Below are positions 1-6,776 of a stretch of DNA of 9,139 nt, piece by piece. Made by a program: the position numbers and the translations under genes. Position 1 is the first letter of the stretch, and every line of letters starts with the position of its first letter. The notes beneath the pieces are model-generated. The model was not told where the DNA came from, did no database searches, and worked only from the letters and a program-made list of their open reading frames with translations. Source of the stretch: Bacteroidetes bacterium SW_11_45_7 (GTDB lineage: Bacteria; Bacteroidota; Bacteroidia; Chitinophagales; SW-11-45-7); assembly GCA_003022985.1 (NCBI GenBank), contig PXTV01000216.1, positions 1 to 9,139 of the forward strand. The letters are read 5' to 3'.

Positions 1-1
1 C

Positions 2-928
2 AAAGTTATTCAGGAAGAGGATGTGCTCAACGTTCAACTCGAAAAACTCGATCAGGAAGGCCATGTTCAAGATGAGGGCATCACCCATGAAACATCCATT
101 CTTGTTGATATGCTGAAACAGGGTGAAACAAAGGATAAGATCACAGCTATGAAGGGGGATGAGGAGAATGACGAAGTGGTGATCGAAGACCTTTTCAGCA
201 TGATGGATAAGGAAAAGGACGAAATTGCTAAGAATATCCTTGGCGTGGATACCGAAAATCAGAATGTTGAGGAGATCAGTCCACGCTTCAAAATGAAGCT
301 TAACGATATTCAGCGCGTTGAGCCGGCTGAATTGAATCAGGAATTTTTTGATAAGTTGTATGGAGAAGGCGAGGTTACTTCTGAAGATGAGTTCCGTGAA
401 AAAATAAGGGGAGAAATCGAAAAATCCTTTGAAAGCAATGCTGACAAGCAATTTGCCAATGACATGGCAAAAAGAATGATCGAAGAACTGGAGGTTTCTT
501 TACCGGATGACTTTTTGAAAAGGTGGATTCAAAAAACCAATGAAAATCCAATTTCAGAAGAACAGGTAGAAGAAGAATACGAATCGTTCAGGAAAAACCT
601 CAAGTGGTATTTGATTGTTGATAAGGTTCTTCGCGAAAAAGAACTCGATGTGCAGGAAGATGAGGTACGTGAGCAGATGAAGCAAATGGTCCAGGCCCGG
701 TTCGATCCGTCCGGTCAATATTTTGACGATCAGTCCTTGGGGCAATTAGCCGATAGCATCATGCAGGATGATAAGCAAAAGAACCAGATTTACGAACAGC
801 TGCGCGAACAGAAAGCAGCCAAAGCACTTCAGGATATTCTCGACCTGCAGGAACAAGAGGTAACTTATAACGAATTTGTCGAAATCACCCAAAATCAAAC
901 GCAGAATGAATCAGAACCAGAAGGATGA
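2..928 (+). CDS. tig: Trigger factor, C-terminal part (5' end outside window)
   Basis: Ribosome-associated chaperone and peptidyl-prolyl isomerase that meets nascent chains at the exit tunnel. The reading frame is open from base 2, so the ribosome-binding N-domain and part of the rest lie outside the window. The GTG at 23 is an internal valine codon, not a start. The visible protein begins in what should be the middle (FKBP-like PPIase) domain, which ends around the stretch RVEPAELNQEFFDKLYG. That stretch, followed by an acidic EDEFREKI-type segment, is typical of Bacteroidota trigger factors. The rest is long, charged and helical, rich in Glu, Gln and Lys, as expected for the C-terminal 'arms and back' chaperone domain. 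It is the first visible gene of a tig-clpP-clpX operon, and its last 23 nt overlap clpP. The assignment rests on these motifs together with the gene order; the N-terminal signature cannot be checked here. Confidence 0.92.
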   Translation, partial: KVIQEEDVLNVQLEKLDQEGHVQDEGITHETSILVDMLKQGETKDKITAMKGDEENDEVVIEDLFSMMDKEKDEIAKNILGVDTENQNVEEISPRFKMKLNDIQRVEPAELNQEFFDKLYGEGEVTSEDEFREKIRGEIEKSFESNADKQFANDMAKRMIEELEVSLPDDFLKRWIQKTNENPISEEQVEEEYESFRKNLKWYLIVDKVLREKELDVQEDEVREQMKQMVQARFDPSGQYFDDQSLGQLADSIMQDDKQKNQIYEQLREQKAAKALQDILDLQEQEVTYNEFVEITQNQTQNESEPEG

Positions 929-1610
929 ATTTATCAAATATGCTGTCAAGGATCAGGGTTTGAACAGCATGCATGTTGAAAGCTATATCGACTCAACAAT
1001 CAAGTCCCAAACGCCCTACATTATCGAAGAGCGGCCCATGAATATCCAGCCGCTGGATGTTTTTTCCCGCCTGATGATGGACAGGATCATTTTCCTGGGC
1101 ATGCCCATTAACGATCACCTTGCCAATATTATTCAGGCGCAGTTGCTGTTTCTGGAGTCAAATGATCCCTCGCGCGATATCCAGATTTACCTCAATAGTC
1201 CTGGCGGGATGGTTTATGCCGGCTTGGGGATTTATGATACCATGCAGTACATAGCACCTAATGTGGCAACCATTTGCACAGGGATGGCCGCTTCCATGGG
1301 GGCTATCATTTTAGCAGCTGGAACTGATGGAAAACGTTCTGCCCTTACGCACAGTAGGGTGATGATTCATCAACCCTTAGGTGGTGTACAGGGTCAGGCA
1401 AGTGATATTGAGATCACAGCTAATGAAATCCTGAAATTAAAGAAAGAACTTTATACCATCATCAGTAATCACACAGGGCAAACCTTTAAGAAAGTGGAAA
1501 AAGATTCCGATCGCGATTACTGGATGGTAGCTCAAGAGGCTAAAGAATACGGCATGATCGATGAAGTGCTGACAAAAAATAGCCCGAAAAAAGATCAAGA
1601 AGAGACCTGA
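906..1610 (+). CDS. clpP: ATP-dependent Clp protease proteolytic subunit ClpP
   Basis: Serine peptidase that forms the double-heptamer proteolytic chamber served by ClpX. From the ATG at 906 the product is 234 aa. The catalytic triad can be placed by comparison with E. coli ClpP: Ser130 in GMAASMG, His155 in MIHQP and Asp204 in the DSDRD segment. The spacings (25 and 49 residues) equal those of the E. coli triad. LNSPGG at about 97-101 is the substrate-binding strand, and the MDVFSR-like, QAQLLFLE and GQASDIEI segments are also family hallmarks. The N-terminus, about 35 residues before the conserved YIIEERP, resembles other Bacteroidota ClpP proteins. An in-frame TTG at 876 would add ten residues, but the ATG matches the family better. 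The start overlaps the end of tig by 23 nt, suggesting translational coupling. clpX follows 2 nt after the stop. No Shine-Dalgarno is seen. Confidence 0.97.
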   Translation: MNQNQKDEFIKYAVKDQGLNSMHVESYIDSTIKSQTPYIIEERPMNIQPLDVFSRLMMDRIIFLGMPINDHLANIIQAQLLFLESNDPSRDIQIYLNSPGGMVYAGLGIYDTMQYIAPNVATICTGMAASMGAIILAAGTDGKRSALTHSRVMIHQPLGGVQGQASDIEITANEILKLKKELYTIISNHTGQTFKKVEKDSDRDYWMVAQEAKEYGMIDEVLTKNSPKKDQEET

Positions 1611-1612
1611 CT

Positions 1613-2845
1613 ATGAACAAGGAAAAGGACATCAGTTGCTCGTTTTGCGGTCGCAAGAAGAATGAGGTGATGATTTTGATTGCCGGGATCGACTCCCACA
1701 TATGCGAGAAGTGTGTGGCGCAAGCCCAGCAGATCATCGATGAAGAAGTAACGCAGCAAGACGATCAATTCGATTTCACGCTTCCCAAGGATGTCAAGCC
1801 GATCGATATTTACAATTATCTCCAGGAGTACGTCATTGGCCAGGAAGAGGCAAAACGAGCAATTTCTGTTGCTGTTTACAACCACTACAAGCGGATAAGC
1901 CAGAAATTCGACAGCGATATCGATATCGAAAAAGCGAATATTGCCATGGTTGGCGAAACGGGCACCGGGAAAACGCTCATTGCCAAATCCATAGCGAACT
2001 TCCTGAATGTACCGTTTGCCATAGTTGATGCTACTGTCTTCACGGAGGCCGGCTATGTTGGCGAGGATGTGGAAAGCATCCTTTCACGCTTATTGCAAGC
2101 TGCCAATTACGATGTGAAGGCTGCTCAGAAAGGGATTGTATATGTAGACGAAATCGACAAAGTGGCACGTAAGGGAGACAATCCTTCTGTCACGCGCGAT
2201 GTTTCCGGGGAGGGTGTGCAACAATCCCTGTTAAAACTGCTCGAGGGGGCCGAAGTATCTGTGCCCGCCCAGGGTGGCCGCAAACACCCGGAACAGAAGA
2301 TGATCAAAGTTGATACAAGTAATATCTTATTTATCTGTGGCGGTGCATTTGACGGCCTTGAACGTGTCATTGCCAAGCGGCTTCAAACACAGGTGATCGG
2401 CTATGGCGCTCAGAAGAACAAGGAAAACATCGACAAGAAAAACATGCTTCAGTACGTGAGTCCTCAAGACTTGCGCTCCTTTGGCTTGATTCCCGAGATC
2501 ATAGGGCGTTTGCCTGTGCTCACCCATCTGCATCCGCTGGATCAAGAAGCACTGAAAGCCATTTTACGCGAACCCAAGAATGCCCTCATCAAGCAGTATC
2601 AGAAACTCTTTGAGCTGGATGGCATTCAACTCGAGTTCGAAGAAGATGCACTCGACTTTATCGTGGAAAAAGCCGAGGAATTTAAACTTGGCGCAAGGGG
2701 CTTGCGCTCAATCCTTGAGGCCGTGATGACTGACGCAATGTTCGACTTACCTTCTAAAGGTGATGTTTCCCAATTCAATGTTGATCTTCAATATGCCAAG
2801 GAAAAGCTAGACAGCTCCAAGATGAAGAAGTTGAAGGCGGCTTAG
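1613..2845 (+). CDS. clpX: ATP-dependent Clp protease ATP-binding subunit ClpX
   Basis: Hexameric AAA+ unfoldase that recognises, unfolds and threads substrates into ClpP in the cytoplasm. The 410-aa length is normal. An N-terminal zinc-binding domain has Cys9, Cys12, Cys31 and Cys34. Walker A is GETGTGKT (114-121) and Walker B is VYVDEID (176-182). The GYVG pore-1 loop lies at 147-150, the RKH loop at 223-225, an arginine-finger region IPEIIGR at 293-299 and sensor-2 GARGLR at 360-365. The loop that docks on ClpP reads IGY (262-264), where E. coli has IGF. As I recall, Tyr here is usual in Bacteroidota, so docking should be intact. The ATG at 1613 is 2 nt after the clpP stop, so the two are almost certainly co-transcribed. 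The operon closes with the hairpin terminator at 2871-2908. Confidence 0.98.
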   Translation: MNKEKDISCSFCGRKKNEVMILIAGIDSHICEKCVAQAQQIIDEEVTQQDDQFDFTLPKDVKPIDIYNYLQEYVIGQEEAKRAISVAVYNHYKRISQKFDSDIDIEKANIAMVGETGTGKTLIAKSIANFLNVPFAIVDATVFTEAGYVGEDVESILSRLLQAANYDVKAAQKGIVYVDEIDKVARKGDNPSVTRDVSGEGVQQSLLKLLEGAEVSVPAQGGRKHPEQKMIKVDTSNILFICGGAFDGLERVIAKRLQTQVIGYGAQKNKENIDKKNMLQYVSPQDLRSFGLIPEIIGRLPVLTHLHPLDQEALKAILREPKNALIKQYQKLFELDGIQLEFEEDALDFIVEKAEEFKLGARGLRSILEAVMTDAMFDLPSKGDVSQFNVDLQYAKEKLDSSKMKKLKAA

Positions 2846-2870
2846 GTGTTTTGAATCTTAGTCACGTAAG

Positions 2871-2908
2871 AAAAGCCAACGGCTACTCGGTGCTGTTGGC
2901 TTTTTTTT
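2871..2908 (+). terminator. Rho-independent terminator of tig-clpP-clpX
   Basis: AAAAGCCAAC (2871-2880) pairs perfectly with GTTGGCTTTT (2895-2904) around a 14-nt loop. The right arm runs into eight consecutive T (2901-2908). It lies 26 nt after the clpX stop. Read on the minus strand, the stem is followed by TTTTCTT, so it may also stop transcripts of the convergent sigma-factor gene, though less well. Confidence 0.92.
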
Positions 2909-3023
2909 GTCCTTGTTGTTAATTGGGAGAAGTCATTTTTTAACAGATGGCGGTAATTGCTAAAGCCGTTTGCCTTCAATGGAAAATCGAGTAAGCTGTA
3001 AGGAAAAGAAATACAGATGGTAA

Positions 3024-3602
3024 TTACCTGGATGAGGCGCTGGCAGAACCCGGCAGGGAGTCAGCTTCCTCAACCATTTTCTTGAGCAGGGTGCGAGCTC
3101 TCGCTAATTGGGATTTGGAAGTGCCTTCGCTAATGCCGAGCAGTTTGGCGATTTCTTTATGGGAATAACCTTCTACAGCGTAAAGATTAAAGATGGTTCT
3201 GTAGCCGGGCGATAATTGCTGCACCATTTTGATCAGGTCTTCACTGTCAAGCAAGTCGTAATAATCGTCTTCAATATCGATTTCGGTTTCCTCATCATCG
3301 AGGATTGGATAAACGCGTACTGCTTTACGGAAGTGTTCAATGGCAGTGTTGATGAAAATCCTGCGTAGCCAACCTTCGAGAGAGCCTTCTTTCCGGAAGT
3401 TTTTGATATACTTGAAGACCTTGACAAAACCTTCCTGCAAAATGTCCTCAGCGGTGTGGTAGTCCTTTGCGTAGCGAAGACAAAGACCGAACATCTTAGG
3501 GGCGAAGTGGTTATAGAGAGCTTTTTGGTATTGTAGTACGGATTGTACACACCCGTCTATCACTTCATCTTGTTGATATTGGCCTATTTTGTTGGTTTTC
3601 AT
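3024..3602 (-). CDS. RNA polymerase sigma factor, ECF (sigma-70) type
   Basis: Alternative sigma factor that directs RNA polymerase to a regulon that cannot be read from this window. The 192-aa protein has sigma region 2 at roughly residues 27-93: a YNHFAPKMFGLCLRY helix, then DYHTAEDILQEGFVKVFKYI and GWLRRIFINTAIEHFRK. An acidic linker (about 101-122, DDEETEID...EDDYYD) leads to region 4 at about 127-176, with LSPGYRTIFNLYAVEGYSHKEIAKLLG and a recognition helix around GISEGTSKSQLARAR. The C-terminal tail is short and rich in Ser/Ala. No anti-sigma or membrane-protein gene lies beside it, so this is not the classical ECF-FecR pair. The start is the ATG at 3602; a candidate Bacteroidota promoter lies just upstream (3619-3651). 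The nearest upstream gene, rdgB, ends 107 nt before it. The ECF class is clear; the subgroup and target genes are not. Confidence 0.93.
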   Translation of the reverse strand: MKTNKIGQYQQDEVIDGCVQSVLQYQKALYNHFAPKMFGLCLRYAKDYHTAEDILQEGFVKVFKYIKNFRKEGSLEGWLRRIFINTAIEHFRKAVRVYPILDDEETEIDIEDDYYDLLDSEDLIKMVQQLSPGYRTIFNLYAVEGYSHKEIAKLLGISEGTSKSQLARARTLLKKMVEEADSLPGSASASSR

Positions 3603-3618
3603 GCTTCGATTATCGCCT

Positions 3619-3651
3619 TAAATATAAGAATACATTTTGAATTTGGCCAAA
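3619..3651 (-). promoter_or_regulatory. Candidate promoter of the sigma-factor gene, with palindrome over the -33 box
   Basis: Read on the minus strand, TTTG (3651-3648) is followed after 21 nt by TATATTTA (3626-3619). This fits the Bacteroidota pattern TTTG-N19-21-TANNTTTG with one mismatch, the last G. The implied leader is only about a dozen nt. The -33 TTTG is part of a perfect 10-bp palindrome, TTTGGCCAAA (3642-3651), which could be an operator or chance. This rests on consensus matching only. Confidence 0.4.
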
Positions 3652-3709
3652 CAGTTTCTTATTAATTTAGTGATCGGATAGGTAAAAACTTCGCCTTTTG
3701 TGTAACGGT

Positions 3710-4324
3710 TTATTCATCATTGTAGTCTGTCAAAAAATCAACGAGTTGTTCTACCGCCTGCCCCCTATGGCTTATGCTATTTTTGCTTGTGAGATCCATT
3801 TCAGCCAATGAATCTTTGTATCCCCCGGGCCGGAAGACGGGATCATAACCAAAACCGCCTTTGCCTTGTTTTGCATTAAGTATCTCACCTTCCATCGTGC
3901 CTTCAAATATTTGCCACTCCTCGCGAAATATAAGGGCAATAATGGTTCTGAAACGGGCAGTCCGTTGGGGAATATTCTGCAGCTTTTTGAGCAGCAGAGC
4001 AATATTGGCTTCATCGTCTTTTTCCTCTCCTGCGTATCTTGCCGAGTAGACACCAGGTTCACCATCAAGAGCATCCACTTCCAGCCCTGTATCTTCGGCA
4101 AAACAATCCACACCTAATTTTTTGTGGACGTAGCTTGCTTTTTCCAGGGCATTGGCCTTAAGTGTGTCATGTGTCTCAGGCAATTGGTCCGTTAAACCAC
4201 TTTCCTTCAAACCCTTCAAAATAAGCTGATCACCAATGGCCGCTTGTACTTCCTCAATCTTATTCTTGTTATTCGTTGCAAATACGAATTCTTGGGGAGA
4301 TGCCTCAAACGTTTGTGGTTCCAT
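3710..4324 (-). CDS. rdgB: RdgB/HAM1 non-canonical purine NTP pyrophosphatase
   Basis: Hydrolyses XTP, dITP and ITP to the monophosphate and pyrophosphate, keeping deaminated purines out of DNA and RNA. It acts in the cytoplasm as a dimer. The 204-aa product carries the family motifs in order: FATNNKNKIEEV (14-25, triphosphate-binding start), FAEDTGLEVDAL (75-86, with Asp78 aligning to E. coli catalytic Asp69), GVYSARYAGE (91-100), GKGGFGYDPVF (154-164, base and phosphate contacts) and ISHRGQA (184-190). The N-terminus is about ten residues longer than usual. No other ATG, GTG or TTG lies near the conserved FVFATNN, so the ATG at 4324 is accepted. It overlaps the upstream 174-aa gene by 20 nt, which implies co-transcription and probably coupled translation. 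No clear terminator follows. Confidence 0.95.
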   Translation of the reverse strand: MEPQTFEASPQEFVFATNNKNKIEEVQAAIGDQLILKGLKESGLTDQLPETHDTLKANALEKASYVHKKLGVDCFAEDTGLEVDALDGEPGVYSARYAGEEKDDEANIALLLKKLQNIPQRTARFRTIIALIFREEWQIFEGTMEGEILNAKQGKGGFGYDPVFRPGGYKDSLAEMDLTSKNSISHRGQAVEQLVDFLTDYNDE

Positions 4325-4829
4325 TGGCCATCATTTTGGGAAGCTGTTTGAAATGAAGCCACATTTCCCGTTTCTCGTTGTTTGCGTTAGCAATTAGTTC
4401 TTTGAGGGGGTGCGTGAAGAAAAGCAGCTTGTTTTCGATGCGAAAAAAGCGATTGCGCGGTGCTTTTACTGTGAGGCCAACCTCCCCGGCTGTTGGCCCC
4501 AAAAAGACACAAGCTTCGAATGAGAAATGATGCAACAGGTAGCAAAATGCTTTTTGAGGAAGATCATCAGCATTGATGAGATAGATGTCATCGATTTCAA
4601 AACCTACCGCTTTGAGAAGTTTGGTTAGAGGCTGATACTGATTTGACGGTAATTCATGCCCCTCGTTGCACTGGTAGACCACCAGCGTTTTTTTCTTATT
4701 TTTGCCTTCGAGAGTCATTTGACAGGGATCGGAGGACAAGGCTTTTGTATAGTATTTCTCATCAACTACATAAAGCGGCTGCTGCTCGAACAACTGTCCG
4801 ATTGTCAAGCTATTTTTGGAAATGAGCAT
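4305..4829 (-). CDS. Hypothetical protein, 174 aa, upstream of and overlapping rdgB
   Basis: I do not recognise this protein with confidence. It has no signal peptide and no convincing membrane segment, and is probably cytoplasmic. The visible pattern is alternating strands and helices: KKTLVVYQCNE (about 46-56), then LTKLLKAVGFEIDDIYLINADDLP, then FEACVFLGPTAGEVGL, then a basic stretch (KAPRNRFFRIENK), then LFFTHPLKELI and a C-terminal helix with EMWLHFKQLP. This LxxVGF / FLGP / HPLKEL order resembles small Bacteroidota proteins of uncertain function with a Rossmann-like or uracil-DNA-glycosylase-like look, and loosely DNA polymerase III psi. That is a weak impression from memory. The start is the ATG at 4829. 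The 20-nt overlap with rdgB and the good candidate -7 box at 4850-4857 support a real gene. A link to nucleotide or DNA metabolism is suggested only by its neighbour. Confidence 0.75.
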   Translation of the reverse strand: MLISKNSLTIGQLFEQQPLYVVDEKYYTKALSSDPCQMTLEGKNKKKTLVVYQCNEGHELPSNQYQPLTKLLKAVGFEIDDIYLINADDLPQKAFCYLLHHFSFEACVFLGPTAGEVGLTVKAPRNRFFRIENKLLFFTHPLKELIANANNEKREMWLHFKQLPKMMANGTTNV

Positions 4830-4833
4830 GGCG

Positions 4834-4858
4834 ATAACTTTAAGTATGACAAAGTTAT
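4834..4858. repeat. Perfect inverted repeat, operator-like, between divergent genes
   Basis: ATAACTTT (4834-4841) and AAAGTTAT (4851-4858) are exact reverse complements separated by 9 nt, giving a 25-bp dyad. It sits in the 81-nt space between the start of the minus-strand 174-aa gene and ilvE. The right arm overlaps the candidate minus-strand -7 box, and the dyad ends 12 bp before the candidate plus-strand -7 box. A regulator bound here could affect both promoters. The symmetry is seen directly; the role is inferred. Confidence 0.5.
4850..4857 (-). promoter_or_regulatory. Candidate -7 box for the 174-aa gene/rdgB operon
   Basis: The minus strand reads TAACTTTG, an exact match to the Bacteroidota -7 element TANNTTTG, about 20 nt before the ATG at 4829. 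A TTTG is present upstream but only 9 nt away, too close to serve as the -33 element, so only the -7 half is supported. Confidence 0.4.
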
Positions 4859-4870
4859 TCTCATTTCAAA

Positions 4871-4878
4871 TAATTTTG
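4871..4878 (+). promoter_or_regulatory. Candidate -7 box for ilvE
   Basis: TAATTTTG matches TANNTTTG exactly and lies 32 nt before the ilvE ATG, giving a leader of roughly 25 nt. No good -33 TTTG is found at the usual 19-21 nt spacing. That region is occupied by the right arm of the inverted repeat at 4834-4858, so the promoter may need an activator. Confidence 0.4.
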
Positions 4879-4910
4879 GTAATTTAATTGATCATCATCA
4901 TTAGCGTATT

Positions 4911-5999
4911 ATGAGTTATCAGATCGATATTCACACTACGAACCAGTCGCGGCTCAACGAGCTCGATTTCGCCAATATTCCTTTTGGCAAGGTGTTTTCT
5001 GATCACATGTTCATAGCCGATTACAGGGATGGCAAGTGGCAAAATTGCCGTATTGAACCCTACGGACGCTTGTCTATTTCGCCTGCTATGTCAGGGCTTC
5101 ATTACGGCCAGGAGATTTTTGAAGGCATGAAGGCCTTTAAGGATCAGGAAGGGAATCCGCAATTGTTCCGGCCCGAAATGAACGTGAATCGCTTTAATCG
5201 TTCAGCGAAACGCATGGCCATGCCGGATGTGCCCGATGAGCTTTTCCTCGAAGCGATGAAAAAACTCGTGGCTCTTGACAAGGATTGGATCCCAACCGGT
5301 GAGGAAAGTGCTTTGTATATCAGACCCTTCATGTTCGCAACTGATGAATACATTGGCGTTCAACCATCCAATACGTTCAGGTTTATCATTTTTACATGTC
5401 CGGTAGGAGCTTATTATACCAAGCCCGTTAGCGTGATGGTTTCCGAAGAGTATGTGCGCGCATTTCCGGGTGGAGTGGGCGATTCGAAAGTTGCCGGCAA
5501 TTACGGTGCTGCCATGATGCCCTACACAGTTGCCAAGGAGCACGGCTACAACCAAATGCTGTGGATGGACGGGTACGAGTTTAAATACGTCCAGGAAATT
5601 GGCACCATGAATGTGTTTTTCCGGATTGGCGATACATTTGTCACGCCTTCATTGGATGAAAAAACCATTTTAGAGGGTGTTACCCGTGACAGCGTCATCG
5701 AGCTTCTTCGCGATAAAGGGTACAATGTGGAAACGAGGCGCGTAAGCATTGATGAGGTGCTGGAAGCCCATCAACAAGGCAAACTCAAGGACGCTTTTGG
5801 TACCGGCACAGCAGCCACCATTACACACATTGTCACAATTGGCTATCGCGGTACTGACTACGAATTGCCGCCAGTGGAAAAACGCGAGGTCTCAACCCAA
5901 TTGAAACAAGACCTCCAGCACATCCGCACATCAAAGGTTTCCGATTCCCATAACTGGGTGCATAAAATCCAGGAAGAACCCTTAGCAGTTAATAAGTAG
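4911..5999 (+). CDS. ilvE: Branched-chain amino acid aminotransferase
   Basis: PLP-dependent fold-type IV transaminase that makes valine, leucine and isoleucine from their 2-oxo acids with glutamate as donor, and runs in reverse in catabolism. The 362 aa match the longer subgroup found in eukaryotes and Bacteroidota, not the roughly 310-aa E. coli type. Visible motifs are GLHYGQEIFEGMKAF (62-76), the PLP Schiff-base lysine Lys193 in GDSKVAGNYGA (190-200), the cofactor-binding Glu229 in QEIGTMNVFF (228-237), ILEGVTRDS (253-261) and the phosphate-binding GTGTAA (297-302). The ATG at 4911 gives the expected N-terminus (IDIHTTNQSRL..., then the PFGKVFSDHM segment). It has no Shine-Dalgarno. It is transcribed away from the rdgB cluster, from a region with an operator-like dyad. 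It stands alone; no other ilv or leu genes are in view. Confidence 0.96.
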   Translation: MSYQIDIHTTNQSRLNELDFANIPFGKVFSDHMFIADYRDGKWQNCRIEPYGRLSISPAMSGLHYGQEIFEGMKAFKDQEGNPQLFRPEMNVNRFNRSAKRMAMPDVPDELFLEAMKKLVALDKDWIPTGEESALYIRPFMFATDEYIGVQPSNTFRFIIFTCPVGAYYTKPVSVMVSEEYVRAFPGGVGDSKVAGNYGAAMMPYTVAKEHGYNQMLWMDGYEFKYVQEIGTMNVFFRIGDTFVTPSLDEKTILEGVTRDSVIELLRDKGYNVETRRVSIDEVLEAHQQGKLKDAFGTGTAATITHIVTIGYRGTDYELPPVEKREVSTQLKQDLQHIRTSKVSDSHNWVHKIQEEPLAVNK

Positions 6000-6247
6000 A
6001 TGTTTTCTCTTTCCTAATTCTCTGTTCATCTTCATTTGCTTACCCTCTTTTGTCATCGTTTGATGAATACGAGCCGGTTTCTTATGAACAACGCAGGTGG
6101 CTCATAAGTTGATTGGATGTTGCGGATCAGGGAGTACAGGAAGTCATTTTTGATGAGGATACATAGCCGTTATCCAAGAGTATCGATCTTTGCCATTCCT
6201 GGTAACAGATTTCATCTATTTTTGCCATCAGAAGGAGGTTCTAACGA
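6000..6247. other. 248-nt intergenic spacer between ilvE and the flavoprotein gene
   Basis: No ORF or RNA gene is supported. The first 55 nt after ilvE are pyrimidine-rich without a clear hairpin terminator. Two overlapping inverted repeats occur in the middle: GAGCC (6071-6075) with GGCTC (6099-6103), and CTTATGA (6081-6087) with TCATAAG (6102-6108). They share bases and so could not both form. TATTTTTG (6217-6224) matches the -7 consensus but would start transcription almost at the Shine-Dalgarno. It is weak evidence for a local promoter. Confidence 0.5.
6232..6239 (+). promoter_or_regulatory. Strong Shine-Dalgarno of the flavoprotein gene
   Basis: AAGGAGGT ends 8 nt before the ATG at 6248, close to a perfect anti-16S match. 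The other genes in this window have no comparable site, as is usual in Bacteroidota. It fixes the start codon and suggests high or differently regulated translation. Confidence 0.75.
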
Positions 6248-6772
6248 ATGTATCTTGTTATAGCAGGAACCAACCGAAAACAAAGTGCAACACTAAAGAT
6301 TGCTCAACATTACCATGAGGAGCTTCAAAAGCGGGATGAAGACAGCTGCCTTTTTGCCTTGGAAGACTTGCCATTGGATTTTTTCTTCCCTCAGATGTAC
6401 GATCAAACGAATGAAGCGCTTAGAAATATTCAAGAAAATTGGGTGATTCCTGCCGATAAGTTCATTTTTGTGTTCCCGGAATACAACGGCAGCTTTCCCG
6501 GAGTGCTGAAGGCGTTTATCGATGCGTGTGATGTTGAGCGCGCTTTTCACCACAAAAAAGCTGCTTTGGTTGGTATTTCGGCAGGGCGTGGCGGTAATCT
6601 CCGCGGCATGGATCATCTCACGGGTGTGTTGCACCACTTAAAAGTCAGTGTTGTACCTGATCCGTTGCCCATTTCTTCCATTTTTAAGCTGTTCGATGAT
6701 GCAGGGACCCTTGTTAATGATGAAGCTCGTCAGCGTATTTGCCAACAAATTGACGCATTCCAAACGTTTTAA
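6248..6772 (+). CDS. NADPH-dependent FMN reductase family flavoprotein
   Basis: Small flavodoxin-fold oxidoreductase of the NADPH-dependent FMN reductase (quinone/azo/chromate reductase-like) family, cytoplasmic, 174 aa, normal for the family. The N-terminal strand and loop VIAGTNRKQSAT (4-15) is the FMN-phosphate site, corresponding to the family's GSxRxxS pattern. PEYNGSFPGVLKAFIDACD (78-96) is the strongest signature and provides FMN contacts. GISAGRGGNLRGMDHL (109-124) corresponds to the third flavin-binding loop. The physiological acceptor (free flavin, quinone or other) cannot be told from sequence. The start is fixed by the strong Shine-Dalgarno at 6232-6239. The stop is 4 nt before the ATG of the substrate-binding lipoprotein, so the two form a unit. 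A functional link between them is not obvious. Confidence 0.9.
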   Translation: MYLVIAGTNRKQSATLKIAQHYHEELQKRDEDSCLFALEDLPLDFFFPQMYDQTNEALRNIQENWVIPADKFIFVFPEYNGSFPGVLKAFIDACDVERAFHHKKAALVGISAGRGGNLRGMDHLTGVLHHLKVSVVPDPLPISSIFKLFDDAGTLVNDEARQRICQQIDAFQTF

Positions 6773-6776
6773 CAAG

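Noticed and set aside
876..905. TTG at 876 as a longer ClpP start
   Set aside because: It adds ten residues not typical of the family and overlaps deeper into tig; the ATG at 906 fits relatives better.
5202..5555. 117-aa open frame antisense to ilvE
   Set aside because: It is the shadow of a clear aminotransferase, with no recognisable domain and no initiation signals.
6293..6637. 114-aa open frame antisense to the flavoprotein gene
   Set aside because: It lies fully inside a gene with clear FMN-binding motifs; no evidence of its own.
6648..6776. Longer N-terminus for the lipoprotein starting inside the flavoprotein gene
   Set aside because: It would bury the signal peptide and lipobox behind 43 residues encoded in an alternate frame of a well-supported gene.
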